Origin: Aphrocallistes beatrix
Lineage: Eukaryota > Porifera > Hexactinellida > Sceptrulophora > Aphrocallistidae
Direction of reading: 5' to 3'
Length of the DNA: 64,000 nt
NCBI GenBank assembly: GCA_963281255.1
Contig: OY725489.1
Coordinates: forward strand, 1,550,001 to 1,614,000
In this document: one piece after another, positions 19,413 through 31,564 of the stretch
How the letters are laid out: every line of letters starts with the position of its first letter
Numbering within the stretch: the first letter of the stretch is position 1
Program-made: the position numbers and the translations under genes
Notes under the pieces: generated by a model
Told to the model about the DNA's origin: nothing
Seen by the model: the letters and a program-made list of their open reading frames with translations, nothing else
The model's database searches: none

Positions 19413-22400
19413 TTAGGATAAATCGTAATCTCTCAGGTATTGTTGTAATCTTCTCATACGTGAAGACCTCCTTAACATTGAGGTTTCTATCTGATCACTT
19501 TCCTGTACTTGATCAAGTTCGGAATTAAACTCTGTATTTAAGCCATTGCTCATAGACACCCGAATCCCCTGATGACTATAATTTTTCAGATCTCGCACAT
19601 ATCTAGGCCTTACTCTGTTAACGTGAACTATCCGACTTCTTCCGTCCTCATTGAGTAGTTTGAGGTTGACATCGTTTAATATTTCCACCACCTTCCATTT
19701 CCCTTCCCAACGAGGGTCTAATTTATCTCTGTGAGGAATACTGAGCCATACTTCATCTCCTACCCCAAATCCTATCCTTCTCGATGCCTTAGCATCATAC
19801 CACCTTTTCTGTTCCTCTGCAGCCGTTGTAAGATGTGTACGAACAATCTGTTCACATTTCTCAAGTTTTTCCTTTAATTGCTTCTCATATCCTATTGGAT
19901 CATAACCTATCTCTTTTTCAATTCCGAATGAGGGCCCTGGTTCTCTTCCATACATCAACATGTAAGGAGTTGTTTGTATTGAAGAATGATGTGAAGTGTT
20001 ATACGAATCGAGCATTAAAGGAAGAAAATCTTCCCATTGTTCTTCTCTCGCAACATAAGAACGCAACATGTCCAACAATATTCTATTAGACCTTTCGACC
20101 AATCCATCTCCTTGAGGGTGATAAGGCGTTGTATGAGTCTTTTTAATTCCGAAAAAATCACATAAATTTGACACTACTAAGCTCTCAAAATTCCTACCCT
20201 GGTCACTGTGCAAAAATTTCGGAACTCCTAAATGACAGAACAGAGATTTTAAAATCTCAACAATACGATACGCCTTCTGATCTGGTATAGGAAATGCTTC
20301 CAACCACTTGATAAAATAGTCTTGTATGACTAAAATATACTTATTTCCTTTGGAATTAATTGGAACCTCCATTACATCCATTGCAATCCTTTCCCATGCT
20401 TTTCCAATAGGAGTACTAATCAAGGGTGCCTAGGAGGCAAAGTTTGTTTAGCCTTCATGCAGTTATCACAAGATCTACAGTAATCTCTGGTATCATCTGC
20501 CATTCCAATCCAATAAACTACCTTCTTTAGTCTTTCCAAGGTCTTCCTCCATCCTTGATGGCCTACACTGGGTGAATCATGATTTTGGTGTAAAAATGAT
20601 TCCTTCATTTCATCAGGTCCCACTATCACTCTGCGAGCAACCCCGAATCTATCAGCTTCATATTCTCGACACAAAATCCCATCCACTATCTTCAGTTGCT
20701 TCCAAATTTGACAAAATCTCCATGGAATTATTCCCCTTTCAGGGGAACGGTCTACTTGTTTTGGAAGAAGCCTGATAATTGTTCCAAGAATCCAATCTTT
20801 CTCCTGGCTATCTCTTACCTGATCAAGGTCAATGCTGGGACTAAATTCACACAATAATGAAATATCTGTGAGAGGCTTCCTCGATAATACATCAGCATTA
20901 ATGTTCTCTGAGCCATTGCGATATTCTACAATATAATCAAACTCTTGCAAAGCCAGAGCCCATCTGCAAAGTCTACCTTCCATTTTCTGAGCAGAAAGCC
21001 AGCATAGAGGTTTGTGGTCTGTGATTATTCTGAATTTTCGTCCAAGAAGATAATGCCGAAATTGTTTCGTTCCGTAAACTAATGCCAAACACTCCTTCTC
21101 AATTACACTATAGTTTTTCTCAGCCTTGGTTAGTGTCCTACTGGCATAAGATATAACCCTACCCGCTTGTTCTAGTACTGCACCAACGCCAACTCCACTC
21201 GCATCAGTATACAGAGCAAACTCTTTGTCCAGAGAAGGATATATATCCCAAAACCGGACTAGTTGATAAAGCATTCTTGAGGCGTTCGAATCCTTTTTGA
21301 CAGTCAACAGTCCAACTAAATTGAACATCCTTTTAAGTTATAGAGTGGTGATGCTATATCTGAAAATTTGGCAATAAACTTCCTATAGTAAGAAGCAAGA
21401 CCTAAAAATTGCCGTAGGGCGCCTATGTCCTTCGGATGAGGCCAATCCCGAATTGTCTCCACCTTAGAAGGATCTGGTCTCATTCCTTGAGCAGAAAAAA
21501 TGTTTCCTAGGTAACGGACGCTCGATCGAGCCAAGCAACATTTGCGACCTCGTAAAGTCAAATTAGACTCTCTTAATCTTTGAAATACCTCTCTCAAGTG
21601 GTTAGAGTGCGACTTCATATCCGATGAAAATATGAGAATATCGTCAATAAATACTTTTGATGCTCTAACCCCTTGCAGCACAGTTTCCATCATTCTTTGA
21701 AAAGAAGAAGGTCCATTGCATACCCCAAACGGCATACACACAAATTCATACAATCCCATACCTGGACCAGGTGTAAAAGCTGTCTTATGACAATCGTCAG
21801 GGTGAATGGGTAATTGCCAGTAACCACTATTTAGGTCCAACGTAGAAAATACCACAGCCCCAGATAGATGAGATTGTATATCATCTATCAAAGGTAAAGG
21901 GTAAGCGTCTTTGATTGTTCGTTTGTTTAATTCACGATAATCTACACAGATTCTTAAACTTCCATCATTCTTCATCACATAAACGGCGCAATCCACGGGC
22001 TATTACTCTCTTTAATTATTCCTTGATCAAGCATTTTCTGTATTTGAACTTCTACTTCATTTTTATAATGTGCTGGCATTCGTCTTGGCGGTAGACGAAC
22101 GGGCCGACTCCCTTCTGTACAGATTTGATGAGTTGTGACATTAGTCCTTCCAGGAGTGGTAGAAAACCGATCTTGGTATTCCAGAATAAGCTGTTCCAAC
22201 TGTGAAGGATAATCCGGCAACTCAAACTTCTCTTGATTGAAACATGGAATATAACATTCTTCACAACCACTAGATTCCGGTTCTGATGTGATTAGTGAAA
22301 CTGATCCAGGAAAAGGTCTGAGGAATTTATCATGTACCTGACATGTATCTTGGCCTTCCTTCCAGTTATCCTTGAAGTCAACTTGATTGCTCATCAAATT

Positions 22401-23012
22401 CGAACGACTCACAACCACCTTCTTAGGGTCGAAAGGTGAAATAAATCCAAGGGTTGGACATTCAATTAATTCTTTTCCAAAATCTAACCTTATTTTGTGA
22501 GCTGAAAGAAAATCTTTTCCCAAAATAAGAGGAGTCACTAAACTTGAAACCACAGTGAATTCATGATTTGTCTGAGTTCTGCCTATTAGTATTGGTAAAA
22601 AAACTTTCCCCATAACCTCTAAATTGTTACCAGTTGCTGAAACTAATTGTTTGAAGTAATTCCTATCAATTTCATAACATCCCTTTTTTACCAGATCAGC
22701 TACAATTAAGGAAACTGACGAACCCGAATCTAATAATGCCCTCACCTTAAGTTGTCCGATATCGATTTCAATAGTTGCGAGTGAAGCGTCCAATTGGTCT
22801 CTAGCTGATACTATATAATGTTGTAGATTTAATCGCTTTTGGGGCCGTTTTGATAATAAGACCGACCGGTGACCCTGCCTGTCGGTCTGCTGGAGTTTAA
22901 AGGACACGTTCTGCGAATATGGCCGGTCTTTCCACATAGATAGCAAACCGTCCGACGATTCCTTTGTGGGCAATGTACGGCGATGTGTCCTAGAGCTTGG
23001 CAATTGTAACAT
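19413..23012 (-). pseudogene. pol: pol: protease, reverse transcriptase, RNase H, integrase (frameshifted)
   Basis: On the minus strand, protease shows LLDSGSSVSLI; reverse transcriptase shows STLDLNSGYWQLPI and FIDDILIF (F-I-D-D in place of Y-V/I-D-D); RNase H shows LYTDASGVGVGAVLEQ and DHKPLCWL. Integrase has the HHCC zinc region (H..H, CRSCDNC), a DDE core (AMDVMEV; HSDQGRNFES; PQGDGLVERSNR) and a GPY/F-like segment. The frame changes near 21990, twice or more near 21250-21330 (one site looks like a 4-nt AT expansion), and near 20421. Pol lies in the -1 frame relative to gag, overlapping it over 22829-23012, as expected for programmed -1 frameshifting. The later breaks are mutations, so this copy cannot make an intact polyprotein. 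Confidence 0.9.
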
Positions 23013-23683
23013 CTAATCCTATCGCCTCCCCCGAAGTTCCTTCTCCCAACAACCATTATCGGTGATTTTTCTTCTGCTAAACCAGCCAACACACGATCTA
23101 ATTTCGCTTCCAGTTCGTCTAATTTAGTATGTTTAGCCATTTCCTCACTTGTTTTATCTGCAATCGGTGCAACCGAATATTCTGGCTGACAGAGCATCAG
23201 TAACTTTACTCTCTTCAATGCCTCTGTAGTATTGTTAACCTCTGGAGAGACACGAACACTCTTGGCAATTTGTTGTGGTAGACCACTGAGAAAACGATGC
23301 AAAAGCAATTGTTCGCGAGCATTTCTGTCCATATCAGGAATTGCCTTGGCTAGGCGTTGCTTTAGCACGTGCAAAAATTCTTGAGGCGATTCACCAGGAA
23401 GAATTTTCCTCGACTCAAATTCATCCAGTGCAATAAAACGAGTTTCTGGAGGTTGAAAATAATTCATTAGTGCTCCTTTCAGTGCTTGATATTCTTTCCT
23501 CGTTTCTTCGTCCAACTCCAAGTATACTGCGAGAGCTTCTTTCTCCAAGAGCGTTGGTAATCGAAGAGCCTTTTCCTTTTCCTTCCACCCATTAGCTGCT
23601 GCACAAATCTCATAGCGTTCCAACCATTCCTCAAAATTACCACTGTCAAATACACGAGGAATACTAACAAAACGATCCGCCAT
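22829..23683 (-). CDS. gag: gag of the gypsy-type element
   Basis: The frame is intact for about 285 codons from the ATG at 23683 (the open frame itself extends upstream through the primer site into the LTR). It has a capsid-like helical region with FEEWLERYEICAAANGW and a QEFLHVLKQRLAKAIPD segment. Two CCHC zinc knuckles, CYNCQALGHIAVHC and CYLCGKTGHIRRTC, are near the C terminus. Its role is to package the element RNA. The choice of MADRF as start is based on its position just after the primer-binding site. Confidence 0.85.
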   Translation of the reverse strand: MADRFVSIPRVFDSGNFEEWLERYEICAAANGWKEKEKALRLPTLLEKEALAVYLELDEETRKEYQALKGALMNYFQPPETRFIALDEFESRKILPGESPQEFLHVLKQRLAKAIPDMDRNAREQLLLHRFLSGLPQQIAKSVRVSPEVNNTTEALKRVKLLMLCQPEYSVAPIADKTSEEMAKHTKLDELEAKLDRVLAGLAEEKSPIMVVGRRNFGGGDRIRCYNCQALGHIAVHCPQRNRRTVCYLCGKTGHIRRTCPLNSSRPTGRVTGRSYYQNGPKSD

Positions 23684-23687
23684 TGAA

Positions 23688-23703
23688 CCACTCTCTGCTA
23701 CCA
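23688..23703 (-). other. Primer-binding site, initiator Met-tRNA type
   Basis: Two bases inside the 5' LTR, the minus strand reads TGGTAGCAGAGAGTGG. The first eleven bases are complementary to the 3' end of animal initiator Met tRNA (ending CTCTGCTACCA). Confidence 0.8.
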
Positions 23704-23705
23704 AT

Positions 23706-23886
23706 TGTAAGATACGAATAATCAATCTTTAATAATCTCTATACAGACATACATCCAATCTCGATACTGATACAATATATATATTACTCTTTAAATGATT
23801 TCCAGATGCTCACTCTACTAATTAACTAATCAGGATTTCCAATCTTCATGTTCGCATTTACAGTACTATAATTAACATTCATTACA
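23706..23886 (-). repeat. 5' LTR of the gypsy-type element
   Basis: About 181 bp, bounded by TGTAA and TTACA, about 98 percent identical to the other LTR. Confidence 0.9.
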
Positions 23887-24049
23887 CTTAGTAGAATAAA
23901 CTCGGTCCTTAAGATATCCCCATAAGTAGGAATCTGGGGAATTTAAATCGGGACTATGGGTCGGGTCCTACTCAAAATCCATCTTGAGACTGATTACTCT
24001 TTTCCAAAGTGTTCTTTGAGCCAACCTCTTGAGAGATTGGAGGTATGGA

Positions 24050-24540
24050 AATATCTAGAGATCATCAATTAGGACCCTCCTGACCGTGCTAGCAGAGATT
24101 TCTCCACCCAAAAGACAAAGATTGCTTCCTCCGCATGATTGATCATTTGGGGGCTAAAATCAACCGAATTTCGAACCTTCTCAATAACTTCAGCTATTCG
24201 CTTCTTTGGTCGGCCAGAATGCGTTGGCCGGCATCAGACTTGCAATTGAGGTTTTGAACTGTCCCACATTTCTAAACTTCTCCACCCAACGATAGATCAT
24301 TGATTTACCGGGGGAAACCTCCGTCTGGAAAGATGTACGAAATTGCGTTTTTACAGCGTATGAAGAGGTTCTAAAGTAATGTTCCACACAAAAAGCTCGG
24401 TGCTACAGCACCCAATTTGGCACTTCTGATTGTCGAGACTCATAACAACCTTAAAATCTAATAAAAATCAGATTGATTGAGAAATAGAATAATATGACCC
24501 CCAAAGAATTTGGGTTGCATTTTCTTTGAATCACCCTGTA
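24050..24540 (-). pseudogene. Relic of a mariner-type transposon
   Basis: The minus strand encodes a helix-turn-helix region (residues like SYAVKTQFRTSF, MIYRWVEKFRNVGQ) typical of the N terminus of mariner/DUF4817-type transposases, then degenerates. The right end TTTGAATCACCCTGTA matches the CAGGGTGATTCAAA-type terminus of such elements. No catalytic region is visible. Confidence 0.55.
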
Positions 24541-24561
24541 GAATGTACACTTGGGGAGATC

Positions 24562-24808
24562 TAAGCGAGTACTACACACTGATCATATTCACTGGGTCTG
24601 TTCAGCACTCTGCAGTCAAGTTTGGACAGTTCCAGACTTACGGTTACGTACCAAATTCTCCATTGTGCATGAGGATGCTTCCTTCATCCAAGAAAGGAGA
24701 GAGGACTCATATTGATCTGCCTCACACACTACCAACTACGTTATCAACTGGATTAGCTGTTACAGCAACTTGGACTTATCACAATTTAGTCCAGATGAAG
24801 TAAGTTAA
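24562..24808 (+). pseudogene. Duplicated fragment of the lipoxygenase exon 5
   Basis: Roughly 90 percent identical at the DNA level to 29831-30073 (the end of lipoxygenase exon 5), including the retained GTAAGT splice donor. It lacks all other exons. The Asn codon that supplies an iron ligand is changed to Lys (AAG at 24618). Near the end a 1-nt shift replaces the expected reading with a stop that overlaps the old donor. It directly abuts the terminus of a mariner relic. It cannot encode an enzyme. Confidence 0.85.
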
Positions 24809-24814
24809 TTATTA

Positions 24815-25940
24815 AATATTCGCTGCATTTAAGATAATTTAAGGTAGTGGCTAGAGTGCAAGCAATAGTGCTCTATTATTAGCCATAAAGTACCGTTGCA
24901 GGTATTTTAAGATTTGAGACTATTATGTTGTTTTGAAGGCATGATAAGCCCCCACAAATTTTGACTTTATTTTAAAAACACACTCTTAGATTCATAATTT
25001 ACCATAATTCTGGACCAATATGAAGAAAGATTAAACAAAAACAAATTAATTAAGAATCCTAATTAAAAATATTAGGCAACTCATTCTTGAACAGTTTCTA
25101 GCGTTCGAAGGATTAGGATTTAGGATTTTGAGTGCATACGCATGTGTGTGTGTGTGTGATTAATATTTTTTATTGACGATGCATTTGCATGAGACCTAAA
25201 ATATTTCATTCTCCATTCACATTGCTCAATGTTTCAATCATTAAGTTTTGTATGACTGTTGACTCAACAAATTCTATTGATGATCATATAGCAGGTGGAG
25301 GTAAGGAATCAAATTTGCTCAAGGAAAAAAGTTACTGTCAGCACTTTATCATTAAATAGTATGGTTGAAAGTAGTATTAGCAAATAATGTAATGTAATCA
25401 CATGAATTGTCTACTAATGAAATTCTGTACAAGTACTAGTATATAAGCATGCGTTATTGCTTTAAAACAAAAAATGGTAATATTCCCTTCCAACAATTTT
25501 AGTTCATAAATGATATAGCCTATTAGTACAGTTAAGACTAGTAATTTGTGCAATTTGTAACTTTTCCGCGGATTTATATATATGTTAGAGTTTGTCAGTG
25601 AAGCTATGGAACGTTATGACTGAAGAAGATAGATTTGGGACTTAATTTCGAAAATATACCTATTTTAAATACAAAAACCATAATTTGGCTGTAAAATATA
25701 TTTTAATGCTCATAAAATACCTAATTGAAAATTATATCGAGAATATTTATTATTAATTCAGTTAAGTGTTTAATCCCAGGCTTAAAATATGTTTAAAACA
25801 TCTTTACAAATACCATATCGTATTTTTGAATCTTATAAAGTATGTTTTATGAAAATGACAATGCATTCATGTTTTTGGATTGAACATTTCTGAATTGAAG
25901 TAGTGGTACTTACAATTATAAAGAAAGTACTTATAATAAT
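24815..25940. other. No gene seen
   Basis: AT-rich sequence between the lipoxygenase fragment and the gene. A (TG)n run lies at 25145-25158. 5' non-coding exons of the lipoxygenase may be here but cannot be identified. Confidence 0.4.
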
Positions 25941-25943
25941 ATA

Positions 25944-26103
25944 CAGTAGAACTCGGTTATTACGTACTCGAATAATACGTCTGAACCAAAATCCATATAT
26001 AATATAGATTCCTATGTAGTACAAACTCGGCTAGTACGTACTTAAGGATAGTACGTACTAATAATTCCTTCCCGAAGGGGTACGTCTTATCCGAGTTCTA
26101 CTG
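25944..26103. mobile_element. Tigger-like MITE, CAGTAGAACTCGGTTATTAC family
   Basis: The ends are CAGTAGAACTCGGTTATTAC and the inverted TTATCCGAGTTCTACTG, with TA flanks. It is about 80 bp upstream of the lipoxygenase start codon, probably in its 5' intron. A right-half relative is at 51585-51668. Confidence 0.8.
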
Positions 26104-26184
26104 TACATTAAATTAATCGGTAATTTTTATATATTTTCTATCGTTATAGGTTCATTTGAAGATAATACAGAATAAAAAGTCGTG

Positions 26185-29100
26185 ATGGCAACAGGAGATT
26201 CAATTTCTACCACGAAAGGTCATATTAAGAAAAATCAAAGGTTCAAAAGCTATGAGGATGATACAAAAATAGATAAATTGACACATATTATTAACATAGA
26301 TTTGCCAAAGTTCAATCTCGATATACAAGGTCAGTTCAAATATTCAATTAAGAAACATAATTTATATTATAGAAATATGTCCTATACTAAGATCTGCACT
26401 TAAAAAGTTTACAAGTTTACTACTAGTCTTTCCACAAATTTTATAAACTCTTTTTAAATTATAGAGGAGTCAGATCGCTTTTACTATGGAGTCCGTATTG
26501 TAACTGGAACTCAGTTATGTAACGATGCTCTAACTGACTTGGGAGTACTCGGCATATATGTGGAGCTAATCGGAGATAGAGCAAGGACTGAAAAGATTGG
26601 AATCGGCAGTTTCTTCGATTGGCTAACTCATACTACAGATGTATATGATGACTTCATCGTTGAGTGCGAGATAGATCTAGGAGAGATACAGCTTGTAACA
26701 ATCTCTAACGATGCTATAAGACTCCCACTCACTACTCCTAATTGGCTTATTGATTATACATATGTGATAAACCTAAAAACCAAGTTTGAACAGAATTTTC
26801 CCTGTTATCACTGGATCGGGAATGGCGACACCTACACTAATTCTGCTCACATTGGTAAGTACAGTCGAAACCGTTTGTTTCTTAAATCGGGTTCTGATTA
26901 CTAGTAATTTGTCCTGCACATATTATTTAGTTCCGTTTCCATCATTTATAGTGCAGCTCCTAGCATAGGAGACGCATTATGTCATGATCGGTGTCGAACG
27001 TCCATCTGTCCCTCAGTCTGCTTGAGTCTGGAAATTCTATTGGACTAAATTGCATCAAATTTGGACCATATATTCCATATATGGTGGATATTTGAATCTG
27101 TGCGCAAATTCTGAAAAAATCATGCCTTTTCAAAAAATGTCTCAAAATGTATTACCCAATCAAAATCCAAGGAGTTCTCGTTACAGTTGGCTTTGATTTT
27201 ATTGATTAACAAGCGCGCTTCGTTTGCTTGCGCTGCGCGGCTGGCGGACACAAAGTGTCCGCCGGAGGCGCCCTACGGGCACCTGAGGTCACATTGATTA
27301 ATTATAAGGGAGATCAGATCTCTAAATACGTCTATCCTACTGTTATAATCGATATCGCACGAAAATCACCAAATTTGTCAATTTTTAAAATTTTGATGCG
27401 AAATGAATGACGTCATCATTTCGCAGAGTAATGAGTCGTCATTTTTTGATGATAGTTGCATCATATGTGAGGTATATTAATATACAGATTCTATTAAAAT
27501 TTCAGCCTTCTATCATTTAAAATGGCTGAGTTATGGTCGAAAACTCAAATTTCTAATTATAAAAAGGTGACAATGACGTCATAATTCTCATCATAATATA
27601 CAAACATTTTTAATAGTAAGGATTAATAGAGATTAGACCTAACTCAATGAACATAGACAAGTTAATCACACTCTAAACTTGAAATTTGGTTAGATGAAAT
27701 GGAAAAATACTATAAAACATAACTCTGCTGGCTAATGAAATTACCTAGGTTTAATGTTACATTCAAACACCGTCCATACCATAACGCATCTATGCTATAA
27801 CATGAACTTAATATTATTTCCATACAGGAACACTGAAGTCGTTAAAGGGTAACACTATGCTAGAGGAACAGAGAGCAAGACAAGTTCAACAGAGAAAAAA
27901 TGAATACCATTGGTATACTTTTCCAGATCTTGGATATCCATCAGCCCTGGATCCTAAACATTCAATTCCATTGGATCAGAGATTTGATCGCGTAAAAAAT
28001 ATAGATTTCATTGAAAATCTAGGAGAAGCAGGAATAGTGGCTGAAGGAAAAAGTATATGGATGAAAATAAGGCATATGATTGAGCGAGCTTTCGGGTCTA
28101 ATGAAGAACTAGAGACTGAATCGATGCACAGTCTCCATAATTTCTTTAAAGTTGCAAAAGGACTTATAGACAAATCTTCAAAATCTCTAATGGAAAAAGA
28201 TCATCAGGAAATGCTAGTAATGTATGAAACTTATCGATTCGTCAGCAACGCGGGCTTTGGAAAACAGATCCTGAACGGAGTTAATTGTGTAGTCGTGAAG
28301 AAATGCACGAAACTACCTGACAACTTCCCTGTTACCAATGAAATGGTACTACCATTTCTTAACTATGGACAAACGTTAGAGACAGCAATGAAGGCAAGTT
28401 TGCTTATACAGAAAATACTAAAAAATATAATATTATTAGTATATGATCAAAATCCTGCATAAATGTAGGAGTACACTCATTCCACATTCTGTGCTATTTG
28501 AAGTATCAATTGTACGAAGTGAGAATTTTTTTAAGAGGGCAAGAATTTTCCTTTAGATATCTTGAATTCACAATTCCTAATTTCTTTTAGGTTTTTAAAT
28601 AATCAGAATCCATTAGAATTGGAATTTATTTTCATCTAGAGCCACAATCAATTTACAACCCATTATTTTTTCTAGGATGATCGCATCTATATATGTGACC
28701 TGAGCCAAATTATGCATGAGCTTCCCTGCAAAGATAACCAATACTGTGCTGCCCCACTTTGCCTCCTTTACATTAACGGGAGCAATCAGCTAGTTCCTAT
28801 AGCGATACAGTTGAAAAGAGAAGTAGCAGCAGACAATCCAATATTTCTACCATCAGACAATAGGATTGATTGGATGTTAGCGAAGATGTTCTATTTATCT
28901 GCTCATGCACAGGTATGCTAGTTATTCTGGTATAGTAATAATTTTGCATTGCAAACGTTAATATAGTTAAACCTACAAAATAACTTTAAATGACCGTATA
29001 TCCTCGAATATTAACCGGGGGTGATTATTAATATTTGCCCTCATTTACCACCTGATGAAAATATTTAGATATAAGAGACTTTTCACAGAAATAACTACAC

Positions 29101-30722
29101 AATACACCGATAATAGTTACCAAATGACTTTATACTACGTCTATGTGCTGAAAAGTGTTTTACCTTCCTCATTACAAACAGTTGCATGTATCGAAATAGA
29201 ACAAATACAATTGACTTATCCAAAATTATTTGCATTACCGGTAAAACGGTAAAAATTTACATCTCTCCATTACAGCATCATCAACTATCTACTCACTACA
29301 TATCCTGTCATGCAGTCATGGAAGCATATGGTGTGGCTACAATGAGGAACCTCCCTGATGCACATCCAGTGTACAAACTACTATATCCTCATTTCCGTTA
29401 CACGATGGCCATAAATCATGCTGCACGTAAGGCCCTCGTTAATGACGGCGGAATTATAGACCATCTATTCTCAATCGGAGGTGAAGATGGCTCTTCAGGA
29501 AAAGCTGAGTTTGTGAGAAGGACTAACGCTGTCTATGATGTGCACTGGACTAACATAAGAAAAGATTTGACTGCACGAGGAATTTCTCCAGATGACAATA
29601 ACAAACTTCCTAACTACTTCTACAGAGATGATGGAGTGAGACTTTGGGATGCAATCGAAACATTTGTAGCTTCAATTCTTGATATATTTTACACAAACGA
29701 CAAAGCAGTAGAAGATGACAGTGAGCTGAAAAACTGGGTTGAAGATATTCATCAAAACGCATTCCCTGGATTCAAAGGAAATGAAAGCGGCCGTGGTTTT
29801 CCAGATAAAATCACGACTAAAAAGATGCTAAGCGAGTACTGCACACTGATCATGTTCACTGGGTCTGTTCAGCACTCTGCAGTCAACTTTGGACAGTTCC
29901 AGGCTTACGGTTATGTGCCAAATTCTCCAATGAGCATGAGAATGCCCCCTCCTCCCAAGAAAGGAGAGAGGACTCATGAAGACTTACTCAACACTCTTCC
30001 AAGCACGATGTCAACTGGATTAGCTGTTACTGTGGCCTGGTCTCTATCGCAATTCAGTCCAGATGAAGTAAGTTGATTTAATAAACACAAGCACGCACTT
30101 GCATAGCGCAGCTAGCGAGCACTTCGTGTTCGCAGAGTTACCCTGCGAGCGCCTGGGAATATAAACAAATACAGAAGCACCTATGAGTGATAAATATTGA
30201 TACTTTCACTAATCCATTTCAAATTTGTTTACTTAATGAATGCATTGTAAAAAATCATATAAGATCGAAAATACGATTTTTGGAATCTACACCTCTAAAA
30301 ACCCTCCAAGTTAACAATTGAAAGTTAGTCTCCAGTTTATTTTTTTAACGATTTGTTTACATTATGTATATATTGTAAAAATCCTAGCGTTTTAATAAAG
30401 AAGATATATTTCTATATTTCTATAGTAAATTCTATCACTTCCGTTTTCAAAGCATGTATTACGCTAAAATTATAAATTCCGATTTTCGCATTTGATTTTA
30501 GACAAAAGCATTTCGATTACAAGATGCCTTCATTAAATTTAGATTTATCTCGGTGGCTATCAGACGATGTGGTATACAGAACAGAAAGCAAAAGACTGCG
30601 TCACCAAATTCCTGGATCAGTTGAGAATACTCAATAAAAGGATTGAGGAGAGAAACGAGAAATTGGATATTCCCTATAGGTACCTAATATCCAGCAACTG
30701 TCCCAATAGTATTACTATATAG
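26185..30722 (+). CDS. Animal lipoxygenase (PLAT domain plus catalytic domain), six coding exons
   Basis: Lipoxygenases insert O2 into polyunsaturated fatty acids to make hydroperoxides. Exons: 26185-26329, 26465-26854, 27828-28393, 28676-28912, 29276-30067, 30543-30722. Their lengths sum to exactly 770 codons (769 residues) with matching phases. Residues about 50-165 are the PLAT/LH2 lipid-binding domain, ending FPCYHWIG. The catalytic domain has iron ligands His448 and His453 (HHQLSTH), His646 and Asn650 (GSVQHSAVNFG) and a C-terminal Ile (NSITI), all intact. YFYRDDG and PVTNEMV blocks also match the animal 5-/8-lipoxygenase type. All splice sites are GT-AG except intron 3, whose donor is GCAAGT. 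Family B DNA lies in the last intron. The N-terminal 48 residues are an unassigned hydrophilic extension; no fused allene oxide synthase is seen. Position specificity cannot be told from sequence. Confidence 0.92.
26940..26985. repeat. Short repeat sharing GTGCAGCTCCTA with other sites
   Basis: GTGCAGCTCCTAGCATAGGA here resembles GGAGCTGCACT at 32268-32282 and 45308-45318 and AGTGCAGCTACTAGTATAGG at 45344-45363. It is a likely MITE end, inside lipoxygenase intron 2. Confidence 0.35.
27208..27610 (-). mobile_element. Family A element, reversed, in lipoxygenase intron 2
   Basis: It starts with the inverted GC-rich tail (CAAGCGCGCTTCGTTTGCTT) and runs to TGACAATGACGTCATAATTC. It ends near AATAGTAAGGAT without the GTAACGAATTG head block. 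Confidence 0.75.
30085..30400 (-). mobile_element. Family B element, reversed, in the last lipoxygenase intron
   Basis: The inverted GC tail (AGCGAGCACTTCGTGTTCGC) lies about 20 bp after the splice donor. Reversed family B body follows, and CCTAGCGTTTTAATA at about 30387 matches the family B head. It fills most of the 475-bp intron. Confidence 0.7.
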
Positions 30723-30724
30723 GA

Positions 30725-31540
30725 CTTTATAGTGACGTGTTGTGTGTGCTTCTATATATTTAGTTGATTATTGAGTAGGTAGCTTAGACTATCTTGTTAG
30801 AATCTTTAGAGACATATAACCTGCAGTAGAGTGTGCTGATAGTTTTAGTTGAGTTCTTTGATATATTTATTGAGTGTTTATAGGATTTATTAATAAAAGT
30901 TGACAAACATAAATTATATGGGAGAATAGTCTTAATGTAGATAATGTAAATAATTTCATTATTTGCACTAACTCTGTGGTAGAACATTATTAAAAGGGAT
31001 TCTGGGTGGTTTATAATAATTTGCATTCCTCGTTATTTGTCAAAATTATTGATAAACAAGTGATCTGTGCTGCTAAGAATATTTCTAAGTTAGTACCCCA
31101 AGGTCCTAAGTGGTTCATCAAGCTTACTTTGAGATGTTCTTCTCTTCTGTTGCAACGCGCTTCGGGTAGCAAATCATTTCGAGCGTTACAATACGTTGGC
31201 ATGTTTCTCTATATTATCCTTTCATTTTTTTTGCTCTCTTACTTGTTGGTGATAGTTATCTGTCCATGTAAGTACGAAAGACAGTGATCTTAGGCAATTG
31301 CTATCTCGCGAGATTTTTATGGCAATCAGAGACTAAAACCTGGTCCCACATACGTAAGTTGACGAAAATGGATTAAGAATCAGAATAAACATTCTTGATT
31401 TTCGAGAATACTGGTAACATCTTCACTCAGAAGTTTGGGACTAAGTGAATTATAACCCTAGCATTTAAACCTGCAAATCTAGTTCTTTTGGCTGGAAAAT
31501 CGTTAAGTCATTGGCACCTTATCATGTCTATGAGTGGATT
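30725..31540. other. 3' flank of the lipoxygenase; no gene assigned
   Basis: AATAAA occurs at about 30892 and could be the polyadenylation signal. A 93-codon frame at 31006-31287 ending in a hydrophobic stretch is not recognisable. Confidence 0.35.
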
Positions 31541-31564
31541 ATAAAATAATTTGGAGAGATTTGG

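Larger units (their letters stand above)
19216..23886 (-). mobile_element. Ty3/gypsy-type LTR retrotransposon (defective)
   Basis: A 4,671-bp element on the minus strand with two short LTRs, an initiator-Met-type primer site, a gag frame with two CCHC knuckles, and a pol region with protease, reverse transcriptase, RNase H and integrase in that order (the Ty3/gypsy order). CTTA occurs on both flanks (19212-19215 and 23887-23890), a probable 4-bp target duplication. The LTRs differ at only three sites, so insertion was recent, yet pol is split by several frameshifts. Confidence 0.92.

Noticed and set aside
28394..28462. Exon 3 of the lipoxygenase read through to the stop at 28460
   Set aside because: The extension (ASLLIQKILKNIILLVYDQNPA in part) has no lipoxygenase similarity, while joining to 28676 restores the conserved block in frame.
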